Origin: Tillus elongatus
Taxonomy: Eukaryota > Arthropoda > Insecta > Coleoptera > Cleridae
Length of the DNA stretch: 64,000 nucleotides
Assembly (NCBI GenBank): GCA_964006375.1
Contig: OZ023267.1
Coordinates: 87,798,906-87,862,905 of the forward strand
Reading direction: 5' to 3'
This document shows, one piece after another, positions 23,540-35,484 of this stretch. The notes beneath the pieces are model-generated. The model was not told the origin of the DNA. It saw nothing but the letters and a program-made list of their open reading frames with translations, and did not search any database. A program made the translations under genes and the position numbers. Position 1 is the stretch's first letter, and each line of letters opens with the position of its first letter.

Positions 23540-26500
23540 GCAAAAGACCAATTGATGTCGCAACGCTGAGAGGCTGAAGGAATATACGTACTCATTGAAC
23601 AAGCTACAGTCAAAGCTACAATCTACAATAATGGCACAATCGTTGACGTGTGAGAATTACAATAAAATGAAAAGAGCTGCTGGAGACAGAGAGTCATAGT
23701 TGGGGCAACATGACAACACTGATTTTAGAGTGTGATGCTGAGTAGCTATTTCGTGTACCTTTAAATCTGTTTATTTTAATATTACATAGTTAGATTCTGG
23801 TTTGTATAGGTATAGCAGTATATTTGAGTAGAAGCTGTGATAATTTTACTGCCGCTTTGAAGAATTTGTATACTCTTATATTAAAAAGCCATATAACACT
23901 TATTGTTAGCGTTTTTTGAATGCTATTCAATATGAGTTTTAAAAAGAATATGATACCTCATACTTATTACTTCCACATCGTCACAACGTGTGGAAGTATC
24001 GCATCGGTGTCAAATTTTTTCCCTTAAACGTCCTAAAGTATCAAAACATATAGAAAACATAATTTGGGAACTATTTTTTTTGTCTGTCGGTCTCAAATTT
24101 TTTTTGTCTGTCGATATTTAGGCATCTACGTCTGTCTGTTAATAGGCGCAATAACTTTCAAACGAATTGAGATATCATCTTCAAATTTGGTATCCAGTTA
24201 TCACCCGACCAAGGAACGTTTCTAATTGTTTTTGAGTAAGGTCGCTTCGGATGGTAGTTCATAAATAAGGCGTGATTTGGTGAAAATTTACATTTTTTCA
24301 ATAAAACCCGAGTAAGATAACGTTTAAGAAGTTTGTGCGTACAGGAATACAAATATTTTTTTTGTCAAGTCATGGGCCCTAAATTCATTCCATGAGAATG
24401 CCTTTCTGAAGGGAATGAATTCACAGCTATGGGGAAGTTGTGGTTCAATTTACAGCACTATTTTTTGTCTTAACGATACAATGTGATCTACGAATTACTA
24501 CAAGCCTTGTGCTTTTGGTAATCACATTTTATTTAAAGTTTATATGTTTCAAACTAAACTATATTTTCTATTGAATTTCACTTAGTTTTTCTCCATCAAA
24601 TGTTTCGTACATCACAATTTCTCTCCATTACACTCCTCAGGCCACAACTGATATGAATTCTGTTATCAGAAAGCAGACTACACTTATTTCGCTCTAAATT
24701 ATTCTACTTATATTACTATAATTTTGAAGATAATTTGGACTGGGGTCTATTACAGTAATGGGCAAAATAAATATATGACAAGTGAGTAACGCACTAAACA
24801 AATGAGCAAGCTAAAAGCTTATTTGGGCTCCGCTGTTATGTCAAAGCGCCGACACGTGAAGACCACATTGCATATTAATGTGGTGTGAATTATAAAGCGC
24901 CTCAAAGTTTTGTGACAAATGTTTTGGACTTTTAGGTTGGTAGTAAGAGGGGTTCTATGGAACGAAAGAGAAATAGAGAGCATGAATCCGTGACACTGGG
25001 GCTGGAAAATTCGGGCCACTTAAGTATAGTTGCCTGCATACCAAATGCTATCAATATTGTTATTAAACTACCAAACAAGTTTACGTGTAGTTGATGCTAT
25101 AGTGCACGAAATTCCTTTTGTAGTAAACATGATAAAAGTTACAAGAATTTAAATGCGACATGGTGACACTGCCCTATTCTTTTGAATGCGCGCAAAAGCT
25201 TCTTTTTATATCTCAGGACTTATATATCTATAGAGTGATTCACATAAAATACTGCTACCATTAACGTTCTTAATATTTTGTTTATAAAGAAATTATAAAG
25301 AGAAGTGACAGGGAACCTTATTTTGCGACCAATCGACATTTCAGTAAAACAATAATTCAGCTTTACATTATTGCGATACGAAATATTTTTTCCAACCAAA
25401 TATCCTGTATATTTTTTGTTTCTTGTAGTATGTATTTTTTTGATTGCGCTAATGTATAAAATTATAAGATATTGTTGTTCACATCTGCGTCTAATATATA
25501 GTTGTTATATATTTCTTTTAGCCGTTCCCAGATAATACAATTTTCAATTTAAGGATTTGGTATAAATCAAGCAACCGCTGTCTGTTTATTAGTATACTGA
25601 ACAGAAACAATATTTTTTTATGTAACAGATGTGTGCTACAAAAAAAAATGGTTATAAGAAATTTGTTAATTTTTGTGCTAAGTTTGTATCATACATTAAC
25701 TTATAATATTTCTGAATATTTCATATTTTTTTACAACTGAGAAAGATTTATCCTTTTACGGCTATTGGGAAAATTGGAAGGGGACAGTATATGTTTTATA
25801 ACATTATTATTATTTTAAACGCACACAGTACATCCACATGGTTTCCTTGAATCAACTTTCTTGACGGCTAACGGGAATAACTCATAGCATTTCTTTTATT
25901 GGCAGATGTACCTAACTCCCGAAAGTTTATGTTAAAATTTCTTGGTATGCACAATCAACCAAAATTTGCAACGCAATCGGGGCGGCAAGGCCGCGGACGA
26001 GCCTTGAAGGAAAAAAAATACTTCGGCCACTTGATTTTTTACAGGTACAAAAATTTTTATATAGAGATAAATTTAGTGTGATTAAAAAGGATAGACATAT
26101 AGTATCTATGGAATCATGATATTTTTTTCATGCTAAATTGTTTATAAAGTTTTATATTTCCCAAACAGTGCTTTTATATTACAGAATTTTGTCACAGTGA
26201 AAAAGACCAGTAACAAATTTCTCACAGCATTGTTTTGATAGGCTGGATGTCAGTGTTTGCCTGATTGTGATCCAATTCTTAAACTCAGAGCTGTACTGAA
26301 TGCAAACGGCTAAAGCAAATACATTACATAGCGCAATACAAAAATGTAGATTACAAAACACTAACTGTAAATAGGCTTTTCCATTGGAAAAATGTATCCT
26401 TAGTTTGTATTTTAAAAACATTGTGCTCAGACGTTTTGATGAAAGGCTAATTCGAAAAAAAATTCCTTTAAAAATTCTATATACCATTTTTTTTTCAAAA

Positions 26501-27030
26501 CCAAAAGATTAAAATGTCAAGCGAAGTAAAATAGTGTATCAACTACCCTGTTGCACATCCGAAGAGTAAAGGAAGGCGAACCTATAGTTTCGAACGACAG
26601 TGCGACAGTGCATTCACGTAGCATTGTTATTGAAGTATTGCCCACTCGACATATAATAGATGTATAAATAATCATAATATTTATTTCAAACAATAAATTA
26701 AAAAGTGGTTCTTGTTTATGATGACAAACATTTCAAAGATACATTATGTACTATTTAAGAGGGTATTCAAATGATAATATATCAATTAGAAAAAAATCAT
26801 ATAAACGTCCTATTGTGCTAAAGAGTTTCGTTGATTCGGAAGACTATAGTGTGTTTACAATATACGTATATTTATATAATATAATCAATGAAATGTTAGG
26901 GCACTGGTAAAATACAATATATAAAATAAGATAATTTGCTAAATGAAGTAAAAGGAATCTAGAAAATACGTTATTGATTTTGCCAAATAGTTTCAATTGA
27001 AATGTATTTTACCAATTGTCCGGATGTGTT
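23540..27030. other. Unassigned AT-rich sequence
   Basis: No gene I can support. A small hairpin with arms ACTTCCACA/TGTGGAAGT lies near 23970-23996, beside a block (24060-24240) that resembles degenerate interspersed repeat. ORFs at 24819, 25899 and 26179 show no recognisable domain. Confidence 0.4.
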
Positions 27031-27341
27031 CTGGCTCTTTTTATTGTCAATTAAGTAAACATTATTATTTTACAAGATTTCTAATTTCACATTAAACGTC
27101 ACGTTTTATAAATATAATATAATATTAATTAATTTAACTTTTAAACTGTTAATACATACATTAATAACTTAAATGTCTTTTAAAAAACTTCAAGGTTCAA
27201 TCATGGCTCTGTTTAGTGTCAATTAAGTAAATATTATTATTTTACAAGATTTCTACTTTCACATAAAACGTCATGTTCTATAAATATAATACATTATTAA
27301 TTAATTTTTAAAATTAACTTTTAAACTGTTAATACATACAA
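27031..27341. repeat. Two-copy direct repeat, ~173-bp period
   Basis: Copies at about 27031-27160 and 27203-27341 share GTCAATTAAGTAAA, ATTATTATTTTACAAGATTTCTA and TAAACTGTTAATACATACA-type segments with a few differences. Confidence 0.8.
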
Positions 27342-27412
27342 ACTTTCTAAATCTTAGTAGGTACAGACGTAAATTCTTTATTTGTATCTGCATCCTCTTA
27401 GAAGGCACATGC

Positions 27413-27524
<112 letters not shown>

Positions 27525-28092
27525 AAATAAGGTGTGTATGAAAAACATGGGGTTCGTATAAAGTACCCAAGCGATTGAATTACTTTGTTATTTGGGAAGT
27601 ATTTTTTTAGTCTGGAAATACTATAAATAAAACTAAAGTGAAAATAAATAAATTCTTAATGGATGGAGGAAGTCCATACCGAACATCCTTAAAATGTGAA
27701 TGTGTAAGCCGATATGGTTAAAAGAATATAATAACAGAAAATCTAAATGGTGACGGCTATAAATATTTATTACGAAATGAGGTTGTACTAACTGTTTGGT
27801 TTTTAAATTTAAACATAACTTATTGTCCAAGGGAAAATGTTTGGTTCCACCGGAATAGAGCTTTACCACACTTTGCGCGTAATTTTCGAGAAAGGGAATA
27901 TTTTTTTCGCACTGTATTACACGCTCAGGGGCAATTGATTGGCCAGCCAGGTCTTTAGACCCGCCACTTTCTCAATTTTTTGTGGGGCCACTTGAAATGT
28001 CAAGTTTATAAAAATGGACAAAATAATTAACAACAATTGAAACGACATTTTGACCCTCGGTGGCACAGTGATAAGAACGTGAAATTCTGTTT

Positions 28093-28222
28093 CTATGTTA
28101 TGATATGATGTTTTGATCAAAAAATTTATCAAATTGAAAATAAAATGAAACACAGATGACAGATGAGGCTTTTATTTTCAATTTGATAAATTTTCTGATC
28201 AAAACATCATATCATAACATAG
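28093..28222. repeat. Hairpin-forming inverted repeat, ~53-bp arms
   Basis: Arms 28093-28145 and 28169-28222 are inverse copies, including CTATGTTATGATATGATG, with one small difference and a 23-bp loop. This hairpin is not TA-centred. It could be a tiny non-autonomous element or a template-switch product. Confidence 0.85.
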
Positions 28223-28495
28223 CAACAGATCTTTATTTGTAGTTGTTATGATTTCGTACTAATTCAATTTTTATCTGTCTGAGAATGCTGTCATTCAGCG
28301 AAACTATAGTCACAGAAATGTTGAAGAACATCCTAGAACATCCAGAATTCGTAAGAGCCACTTGCTCCAGTTAGCTTATGCGCTGGCTATTTCCTTCACC
28401 TACAAAAAGGAAACCAACAGTGAATCCAGAGAAATAGTCTCCAAGTCCGTATTTAGTATGGACACAAGTGTCAGCAAGTAAGGGCAACAACAATC

Positions 28496-28498
<3 letters not shown>

Positions 28499-28582
<84 letters not shown>

Positions 28583-28686
28583 TGTGTTTGTGTGTGTCTG
28601 TAACTCAAAAAATACTTCACCAATCGAGACTAAATTTGGCAATTACCTTAATTTTGTTAATAGCTTGGATGAGTTCGTTAAGATAG
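28499..28686. repeat. (TA)n tract with diverged TA-family flank
   Basis: The TA tract at 28499-28579 is followed by TGTGTCTGTAACTC... and then GCTTGGATGAGTTCGTTA near 28662. The latter is shared with the TA family at about 2960 and 4165. Confidence 0.75.
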
Positions 28687-28904
28687 TTTTGACAACCAAA
28701 TACTTTTAGAAAAAAAATAAAAAAACTGATTGAAAACGCAATTTCTCTTTAATTGCTAGAAATATTAAACTAAAACTTGACAGGCACGTACAGGTTATAC
28801 AAGCAGTCCTACCTACCAATTTTAACTCAATTTGTTCAGTAGAACTTGAGTTATAACATAATAAAAAATCAATAATCTACAATATGACCTAAAATTACCT
28901 CTAA

Positions 28905-29550
28905 ATGGATGCCTATAATGTTAGACAAGGTAGTTCTGTATATCTAAATCTCAATTGGCAACAACATGTCACATCAATTGCAGAAGCGGCTGCTGAGAAA
29001 TTAGGTTTCCTCCTCCGGGCTCGCAAATACTTTTCACCAGCTAATCTCTATACCTTATATACTTCAAAAATAAAGCCAAACCTCGAATACTGCTCCCACA
29101 TCTGAGGTGCCACTGCCGCTTCTACACTCGCTTCCTAGACTCCATTTAGAAGAGAGCCATACGTCTCATCGGTTTCCCTACCCTCACCCAAAGGCCATCC
29201 CTTGCCCACCGACGTACCGTTGGTGACCTCTCTTTTTTTATTTGCATGGGCACTGCTTAGAGGAGCTTTCTTCCATGGTTCCTCCACCTGCTTCCCCCAA
29301 CAAATCTACCAGGAACAGAGCGAATGCACCCTTTTACTGTACAGGTCACCAGACATAGAACATCCTGTTATGCCCGCGCTTTTGTCCCGAGAACTTCCCA
29401 GTTGTAGAATTCCTTGCCGGCATATGTTTTCCTTCTCCTCCGAACGTACAAACCTTTAAGTCCAGAATTAACAAGTTGCCCCTTTCCTCCTTGTCGACAT
29501 CCACGGTACGATAGTATTTAGGCTGTAAGCCCTCGTGGTGTGTTGTTGAA
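28905..29550 (+). pseudogene. Non-LTR retrotransposon, C-terminal RT remnant
   Basis: An open stretch encodes LNLNWQQHVTSIAEAAAEKLGFLLRARKYF-type sequence (cut here) ending in KIKPNLEYCSHI, the hallmark end of the RT domain in CR1/Jockey-type elements. Downstream, in another frame, come an ...RAIRLIG..SLAHRRTVGDLS-like segment and a PRTSQL-N-SLP segment. It has at least three stops or frameshifts. The 3' end is probably near 29550, where an A-rich tail begins. Confidence 0.8.
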
Positions 29551-29559
29551 ATATATATA

Positions 29560-31920
29560 AAAAGACAGATAAATCAGGGATCCGCTGCAATTGGAAACAA
29601 AATCTCCAATTAACAATCGGCGGGGTTGCCATTTACAACAACCCTAATCTGAATCTGTAGATATCAGAAAAATGTAAATAATTAAAAATTTTAATGAAAG
29701 TAAATCAATTTGGTTAAAAGAAATCTAGAACTACGTTTTATTATGTATAAATATTAAGCTTTCTATTTTCACGGCATTTAAAAGCCATCTCCATCTCTCT
29801 AATTTAATCTGACAACACCACTATTTGTCATTTGTTAAGTGACAGGACTCATGAGAGAAACGTCTACGCATTACCTCGAAATCGAATCCGCTAATACCTT
29901 AGAATCTCAGAATATAAAACAACTACCTATAGGTATTCTAAGGTTAATAGAAATAGTAGGTAAATTATTATTTTTTTTTTTATTATTTATTACCCAACTT
30001 TTAATTTCAACATAACTTTAATAAATGCCTTTGTCTGTGACTGTAGTATATTAGGATTCTAACATCCAATCAAACAAATAAGAAAGTGGTTATGTACATC
30101 AGATTCAGGTTCCTAATCAATGCATGTAGGTATTATATTACTAAAATGAAATTAACTAAATTATGAACTGAATTATTTAAAGAAGAAATATACCGCAAAC
30201 TAATATAAATATAATACCTAGGTGCTTATGGTTTTCTTTACTCTTTATGGAACATTTGAAGTAAAGGATATATAATAACATAATATCATAAAGCGGTTTA
30301 AATTACATATATAATATATACAGTGTAGATTATTAAAATTTTAAATTCAAAATTTTGTATTTCATTTTCAAAAAGTATGGATACAATAATAGTAAATAAG
30401 TGTTGAAAAGAGTTTGGGTGCAGCAAGTGGTTATGTTAGCGAATTTTTGTAAAAATATTTTAGATAGTGATCTCAATTTCCCATTAAACTAGACTCTTCA
30501 GTTTTGATACATAGTAAAACCCATATAAAGGCAGTGTGAGTATATATTAAAATGGATTCGTTTTTATTTTATTTAGAAAACTACATAATTAGAAAGGCAA
30601 TAAAAAATCAAAATTTCCTTTTTTTTTCGGATATCTTCATAATTCTTCGGAACACATTAAATTTTAAAACAAATATGTAATCAAGCTCTGCATTACATGA
30701 TATATCCGACTCTTTATTTCTCATAATAGTGGAATAAACAATGATATGCCAGTAGACTGCAGGCTGTATGTACATAAGTTTCCGCTTTTAGTGTTTCTTC
30801 TCCAAGTGATTGATGTGGCTGTTTGTCCGGTAGTGTCTTACTGTTATTGAAATGGCAGTTCTATTACTTTATAATAGGCACTGTGTACATTCTGGCGAAG
30901 GTTATTTTATTAATTCTTTAGGATCACGTTCGTGATGAGTTTGTGTACCACTTTAAATATTGTTTCAACTCTATTCATTGAATGCAGCTCCTCATTCTCA
31001 GCCTAGCAAAACTGTGTGCCTTATCCTCTCATATATGGCCATTGTGTGCTGGAAGTCTTGATAGTGTCACTTTGTTTAGCTTTCTTATTCGCTAAGGTTT
31101 ACCAGTCAGCCCCACAACATTTTTGTGTTGATCTCAATGAAACCCAATTTAAAGGCAACATTGCTATCGTAGCAGTTGGCTGTTGAGTGTTTTGTCGTTG
31201 ATTTCGCGTTACTAGTATTTTTATATTGAATTTGTTCTTAAAGTTTACTTAAGGATCATAATATCACTGGGCATTCATGGGACCAGATCTAACTTTAATT
31301 TCCTGAACAGATTCGAATGTCCTGTTCCGTCCTTTTGCCACATTGGTGTTTGACCTTGTAATAGTCTATACACCACTGGTAGTATGTGTAGCGAAAGTAG
31401 GTCGAAAATAACTTTCTATCTGCTCTTAGGATGGTCTTTATGGTCTTCATGGCGCACAGCATTACTCATTTATTTGTGGTCAAAATTATATATTATGCCT
31501 TACAAAGAAGCTGGGCTTGTGCTTGTATCCTCATCATTTTGTAAAATCCTCAAATAATCAAACTGTCGAAATAATTTAAAATTTAATGTCACTTTCTGAA
31601 TTTTGATTGATCTTGATTTTTCTTCTCTTTCTTCTTCCACAAACATTTTTATAGAACCAGATCTTGTACTCTACTTAACAGCTTAATAGCTTAACCGTAA
31701 CTATCTGCTTTAGTTTCGTCCACCACACGAATCCATTTATTATTATAGATTTTGCAACCTTTATATCTATAGAATGATCCTGGAGTTCGTCCTCCAACTT
31801 TTGCTATGCTTTCTTACATACCTCCCAATGGCGATATTCGGCCCAAGTCTAACCACCGACTAGATATTTCTCGTTTATTTTCTTCTCTTGATGTTATAAT
31901 TCTACTCTTGATGTTATCAT
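29560..31920. other. Unassigned AT-rich sequence
   Basis: No supported gene. Bases 30780-31480 are less AT-rich and may be an old element, but no conserved motif was readable on either strand. Confidence 0.35.
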
Positions 31921-31924
31921 TAAA

Positions 31925-32483
31925 AAAGCCTGAACGCAGCAAACGCGTTATGGCAGTGAATTTTCATAAAAATGTTGTAAATATCAAAAATGTGTTTTTT
32001 TTACAGAAAGCAGGCATCAAATTTGGTTACCAGTATAACCTATATAGTAGAAACAATGTCCCATATTTCATCAAAATAACTTTATTGTTTGAAAATGTAC
32101 AAACATTTTTCGAAAATAAACTTAAAATGTTCCCGAAAAACTAGTTTCCTGTCAAACGAACCTTATAGATTAAATAGCAAATTGAGCTATTTAAATTTAA
32201 AGTATTTAATATAAATTCGCTACCATAATGCACTTCCTGCGTCCCAAATTTCTTTTCGTACAAACATGCATTATAATTTCGTGGTCAAAATTCAATACAT
32301 TAAAGGTCAGCTCAGAACTGGCACGGCCGGGGAAATCCGGTTATCTAATTAAAACAAAGCATTGTTTAATCTATTTGAACTTAGCAGATTTTCGCGGCTA
32401 ACGAACTTATCCAAGCCACTTGCAAAGGAAAGGTACTCACTAAATTTCATCAAAATCAACCTATTATTTTTTGAGTTATCGGT

Positions 32484-32558
<75 letters not shown>

Positions 32559-32690
32559 TGAAACCCACCTCAGATTTGGGTTCCAGGGGTCTTAGATTGC
32601 GCTCATTTGAAGAAATTTTTTCAAAATTCAAAATCGCGATCTCCTCATTAGGGAATTTTTTCTAAAGAAAATTCACGAAAAGAAATTGAT
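31925..32690. repeat. Diverged TA-family repeat copy
   Basis: Blocks matching the giant-palindrome arms include CGTTATGGCAGTGAATTTT near 31946, GCTACCATAATGCACTTCCTG near 32219, GCTAACGAACTTATCCAAGCC near 32397, and the segment just before the TA tract 32487-32555. They are more diverged than the copies at 2.8-5.4 and 10.5 kb. Confidence 0.7.
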
Positions 32691-33809
32691 TGGGTGCCAT
32701 CCCAAACGTAACATTTAATCATTACAATTTGTAATAAAATACACATTGTTCTTACTTTTTGAACCAACTTTATTACACCCTAGTTTAAAAATGTAAGATT
32801 TGGGTAGCATAGGCAAAAAAAATCCTTTTTACTTAGTTTGAAGTCTAAATAATTAAAATAGAACAAGGTTTCGTTTTATACATTTTCGGGAGTCCTGCAT
32901 ACCAAATATAACACGTTTTTATTACAGATATTTAATTATTACAACCGTAAATTTTTGTAAGCTACCTATTATCTATATAAAACAGCATGAACTGGAGTAA
33001 CAATAACTTCAGTAGGTATTGCTCTTTCATCGCATGATTTGGGAAATATAGAGAATTGGTCGATTTCAAATAACGTAAAATGCTGACAAAATTAAGAAAA
33101 TCCCGGCTCAAATAGAACTGCAAATAGGTTATTGGGCATTTTGTTTCCGTGTTTATTATGAATTATTTATATCTCTAATTAAAGATTTTTTTTAAAATTC
33201 TATAAAACACATAAGCGAAGCAATAATTGTTTATTTTAGGTAGTAAATGGATCGTGGTTTCGAAAAATGTTAAAATCAACTAACCAAACTGTATAAAATA
33301 TCCAGCGTCAGAAATAATTAAAAAGTTATCGAGACTAAATAAAACAAATAAAGTTTTATTCAGGTCTCCATATTTTGTACCGAATGTTTTAAATATGCTA
33401 CAATTTATGATCTACTTGGTTAGCCATTGATTGAATATCACAAAAGTTGATTTTAATATTTATATTCAGTATATTAATAGCTGTGATGAAACTTCTATAT
33501 TTACCCCGAAAGTGTTTGCACTAATGAATTTTTGTGTTAGCTAATGGTTCTAGCATGTTGTGTTACCTATGTACCTATGATTTTCAGATTGATAAGTTGT
33601 CAATCGTCGACTGAAATAAATTTATAAAGAATTAGATTGTCTTTTATTTCTCTTCCTTATCCTTATGCTATTGCAAGCTGCCAAATTTATTTTAAAATAT
33701 CGCAAGAACTAAGTTTATCAAAGCTGAGCTAAGAGGGTTTTAGAATCATAGTGGCCCGAAAAATTTTACCCCCTATACATGACAAAACAAGTATAGTAGA
33801 ATGCGGTGA
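32691..33809. other. Unassigned AT-rich flank of the Gypsy array
   Basis: No gene or element recognised. It ends at the array's terminal LTR. Confidence 0.4.
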
Positions 33810-34158
33810 TGTTAATTGCACTTGTTGATATTACCTGGGATGGTGATATTGAATCCATAGGTAAACACTTGATATACTTTATTATTTCACTAACTGAATA
33901 AACTATATGATACATTTAACTATAATACAATAACAACAGTACATGAGTACATAGCAGATGACTGACCGAGCGTGGAGGACGTGTGTTCACTGTAGCGGTT
34001 GGTAGAGAAGAGAACGATCGCTCTGGTGTTTCTTCGTTGCTGTAGGTCTTGACAGCTGGCTGTCGCAGAACATAACGTAACGTTTAACTGTCAAGAGTAT
34101 TTATGCAGAAACACAGAGTAGTGTTGACGGAAACACTGCGGTCGGAACCACCGCCACA
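33810..34158 (-). repeat. Gypsy LTR-a (3' LTR of G1)
   Basis: 349 bp, TGTGGCGG...TTAACA on the minus strand, slightly diverged from the other three LTRs. The purine tract before it reads GAGAGTGGAGTA, with a T where G2 and G3 have G. The bases left of it do not match those right of LTR-d, so no target duplication bounds the array. Confidence 0.93.
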
Positions 34159-34521
34159 TACTCCACTCTCAGTGGCAACGCTATTAGTTCAAGTATCTTC
34201 GTAGAAATCGAACTATACGTCCATGGCGTGTAGTTTGAACGGGAACGGGAACTTCACTGTCACTTTCAGTTTCACTAGGTGTTGGACTTTCACTTTCAGT
34301 TTCACTAGGATGTCTCTGAGGCTGAAAAGTTGTCTGTTCGTTATCACAAAGAATGAATGCGGGTTTAAGACGGTAAACAGAAATTGTCTCTTCTCCGTGT
34401 GATTTCTTGATTTTGAAGACTTTGTCAGTTCGGGATAACACTTCAAAGGGGCCGTCATAAACTGGTTCTAGGGTTTGTCGCGGAATATCAATGCGAACAA
34501 AAACAAAAGGAGCTTCCATTA
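34159..34521 (-). pseudogene. Gypsy G1 pol, 3' fragment (integrase tail)
   Basis: This holds the last ~111 codons of pol, from the [11 protein letters not shown] segment to the stop at 34184, followed by the polypurine tract. It is the downstream piece of the frame cut by the Penelope-like insertion; the upstream piece resumes at 47821. The tail contains a repeated PSETESxS acidic stretch, also seen in G2 and G3. Confidence 0.9.
34508..34521. repeat. Target-site duplication, left copy (14 bp)
   Basis: AGGAGCTTCCATTA, identical to 47821-47834. In the uninterrupted copies G2 and G3 this sequence occurs once. Confidence 0.95.
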
Positions 34522-35484
34522 TTTCCAGGGTAGAAAAGAACAGAACAAGGCTGTACTCCAGACTGAATTTTATTAGGTAAAAGCCCTACGCGTTTCGGCC
34601 CATAAATCTGGCCATCATCAGGGGCTTCCTGAAACATTAAGGTGGTTGTGTCAGAAACAAAGTTTCCGGTAGGTCGGCAAGTATCACACGATACCCGCTG
34701 TTACAGAATTCTAAACAGTCTTACAAGCAAAGTCTAAAAGCAAACTATAGTCTAAACCAACATTCTGCAAAACAGATTATACTAACAAATCAAAGCTAAC
34801 AGCTAAAAGTAAAGAAGTTAAAACGTTAAAAACATCAAATGTCCAAAGCTCAGCCGAGGCACACACAAGCAGCAAGTCAGCAATGTACAAACAGTGAAAG
34901 TCACAAAAACAGGCAGATACCCGCGTAAATTAAGATTTAAGTTGCAATGATACACTACAATGTAAGGTCTCTACACGACCAAAAAGCTGCCAAGGCAGGC
35001 TGCACAGCCAGAGCTGAACCTTCAGAGAAATACTGAGTTAAACTTATGGTGCTCAATGAAAATAAAACAAAATGGCTAAACACTTACGTTCTGTTTTTTT
35101 ACATATAACAGCAACTGGACTCTACAAGAAATCTAACATCGTGGCTACTTTCATCGACTGTCGCTTTTGTTTCCTAGCACTATGTGGGTGCAGTAGGGAT
35201 CAGAAACATTAAAACCTCAAATTAGAGCAATGGACAAACGGCGATACAAATAAAATTTCCCATCTGAAATGGAGGACGGTTAAAAGCCGAATACACGAAC
35301 AGAACAGGAAGGGGACGAAAAAGGCGTTACGACTTTCAGCTAAAAGTGACAGGTGACTGACAACAAGTGACAGATGAAATGACACCTGACATATAACTCA
35401 GCCGTGCCGAGCAGCACAGAGCACGTAACACTTCCGGGCTCCTTGACTCCACAGAATACTTTTTGTTTTTCACTGTAGATGGCA
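34522..35484 (-). repeat. Penelope pseudo-LTR 1 (left edge)
   Basis: About 963 bp, nearly identical to 37946-38909 and inversely to 43412-44371 and 46833-47791. It contains a hammerhead motif. Confidence 0.9.
34581..34627 (-). ncRNA. Type I hammerhead ribozyme (Penelope)
   Basis: Same 47-nt motif as at 44266-44312, on the minus strand: AAGCCC/GGGCTT stem I, CTGATGA, GGCC/GGCC stem II, GAAA, and a 2-bp stem III ending in a cleavable A. Confidence 0.88.

Noticed and set aside
25899..26081. 60-codon ORF with a short GC-rich stretch after a TTGGCAG acceptor-like site
   Set aside because: It could be an isolated exon, but nothing upstream or downstream supports a gene.
26179..26487. 102-codon minus-strand ORF with hydrophobic segments
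   Set aside because: No recognised receptor or channel motif; composition fits AT-rich non-coding DNA.
31806..32144. 112-codon ORF
   Set aside because: It overlaps the diverged TA-family repeat, so the frame is incidental.
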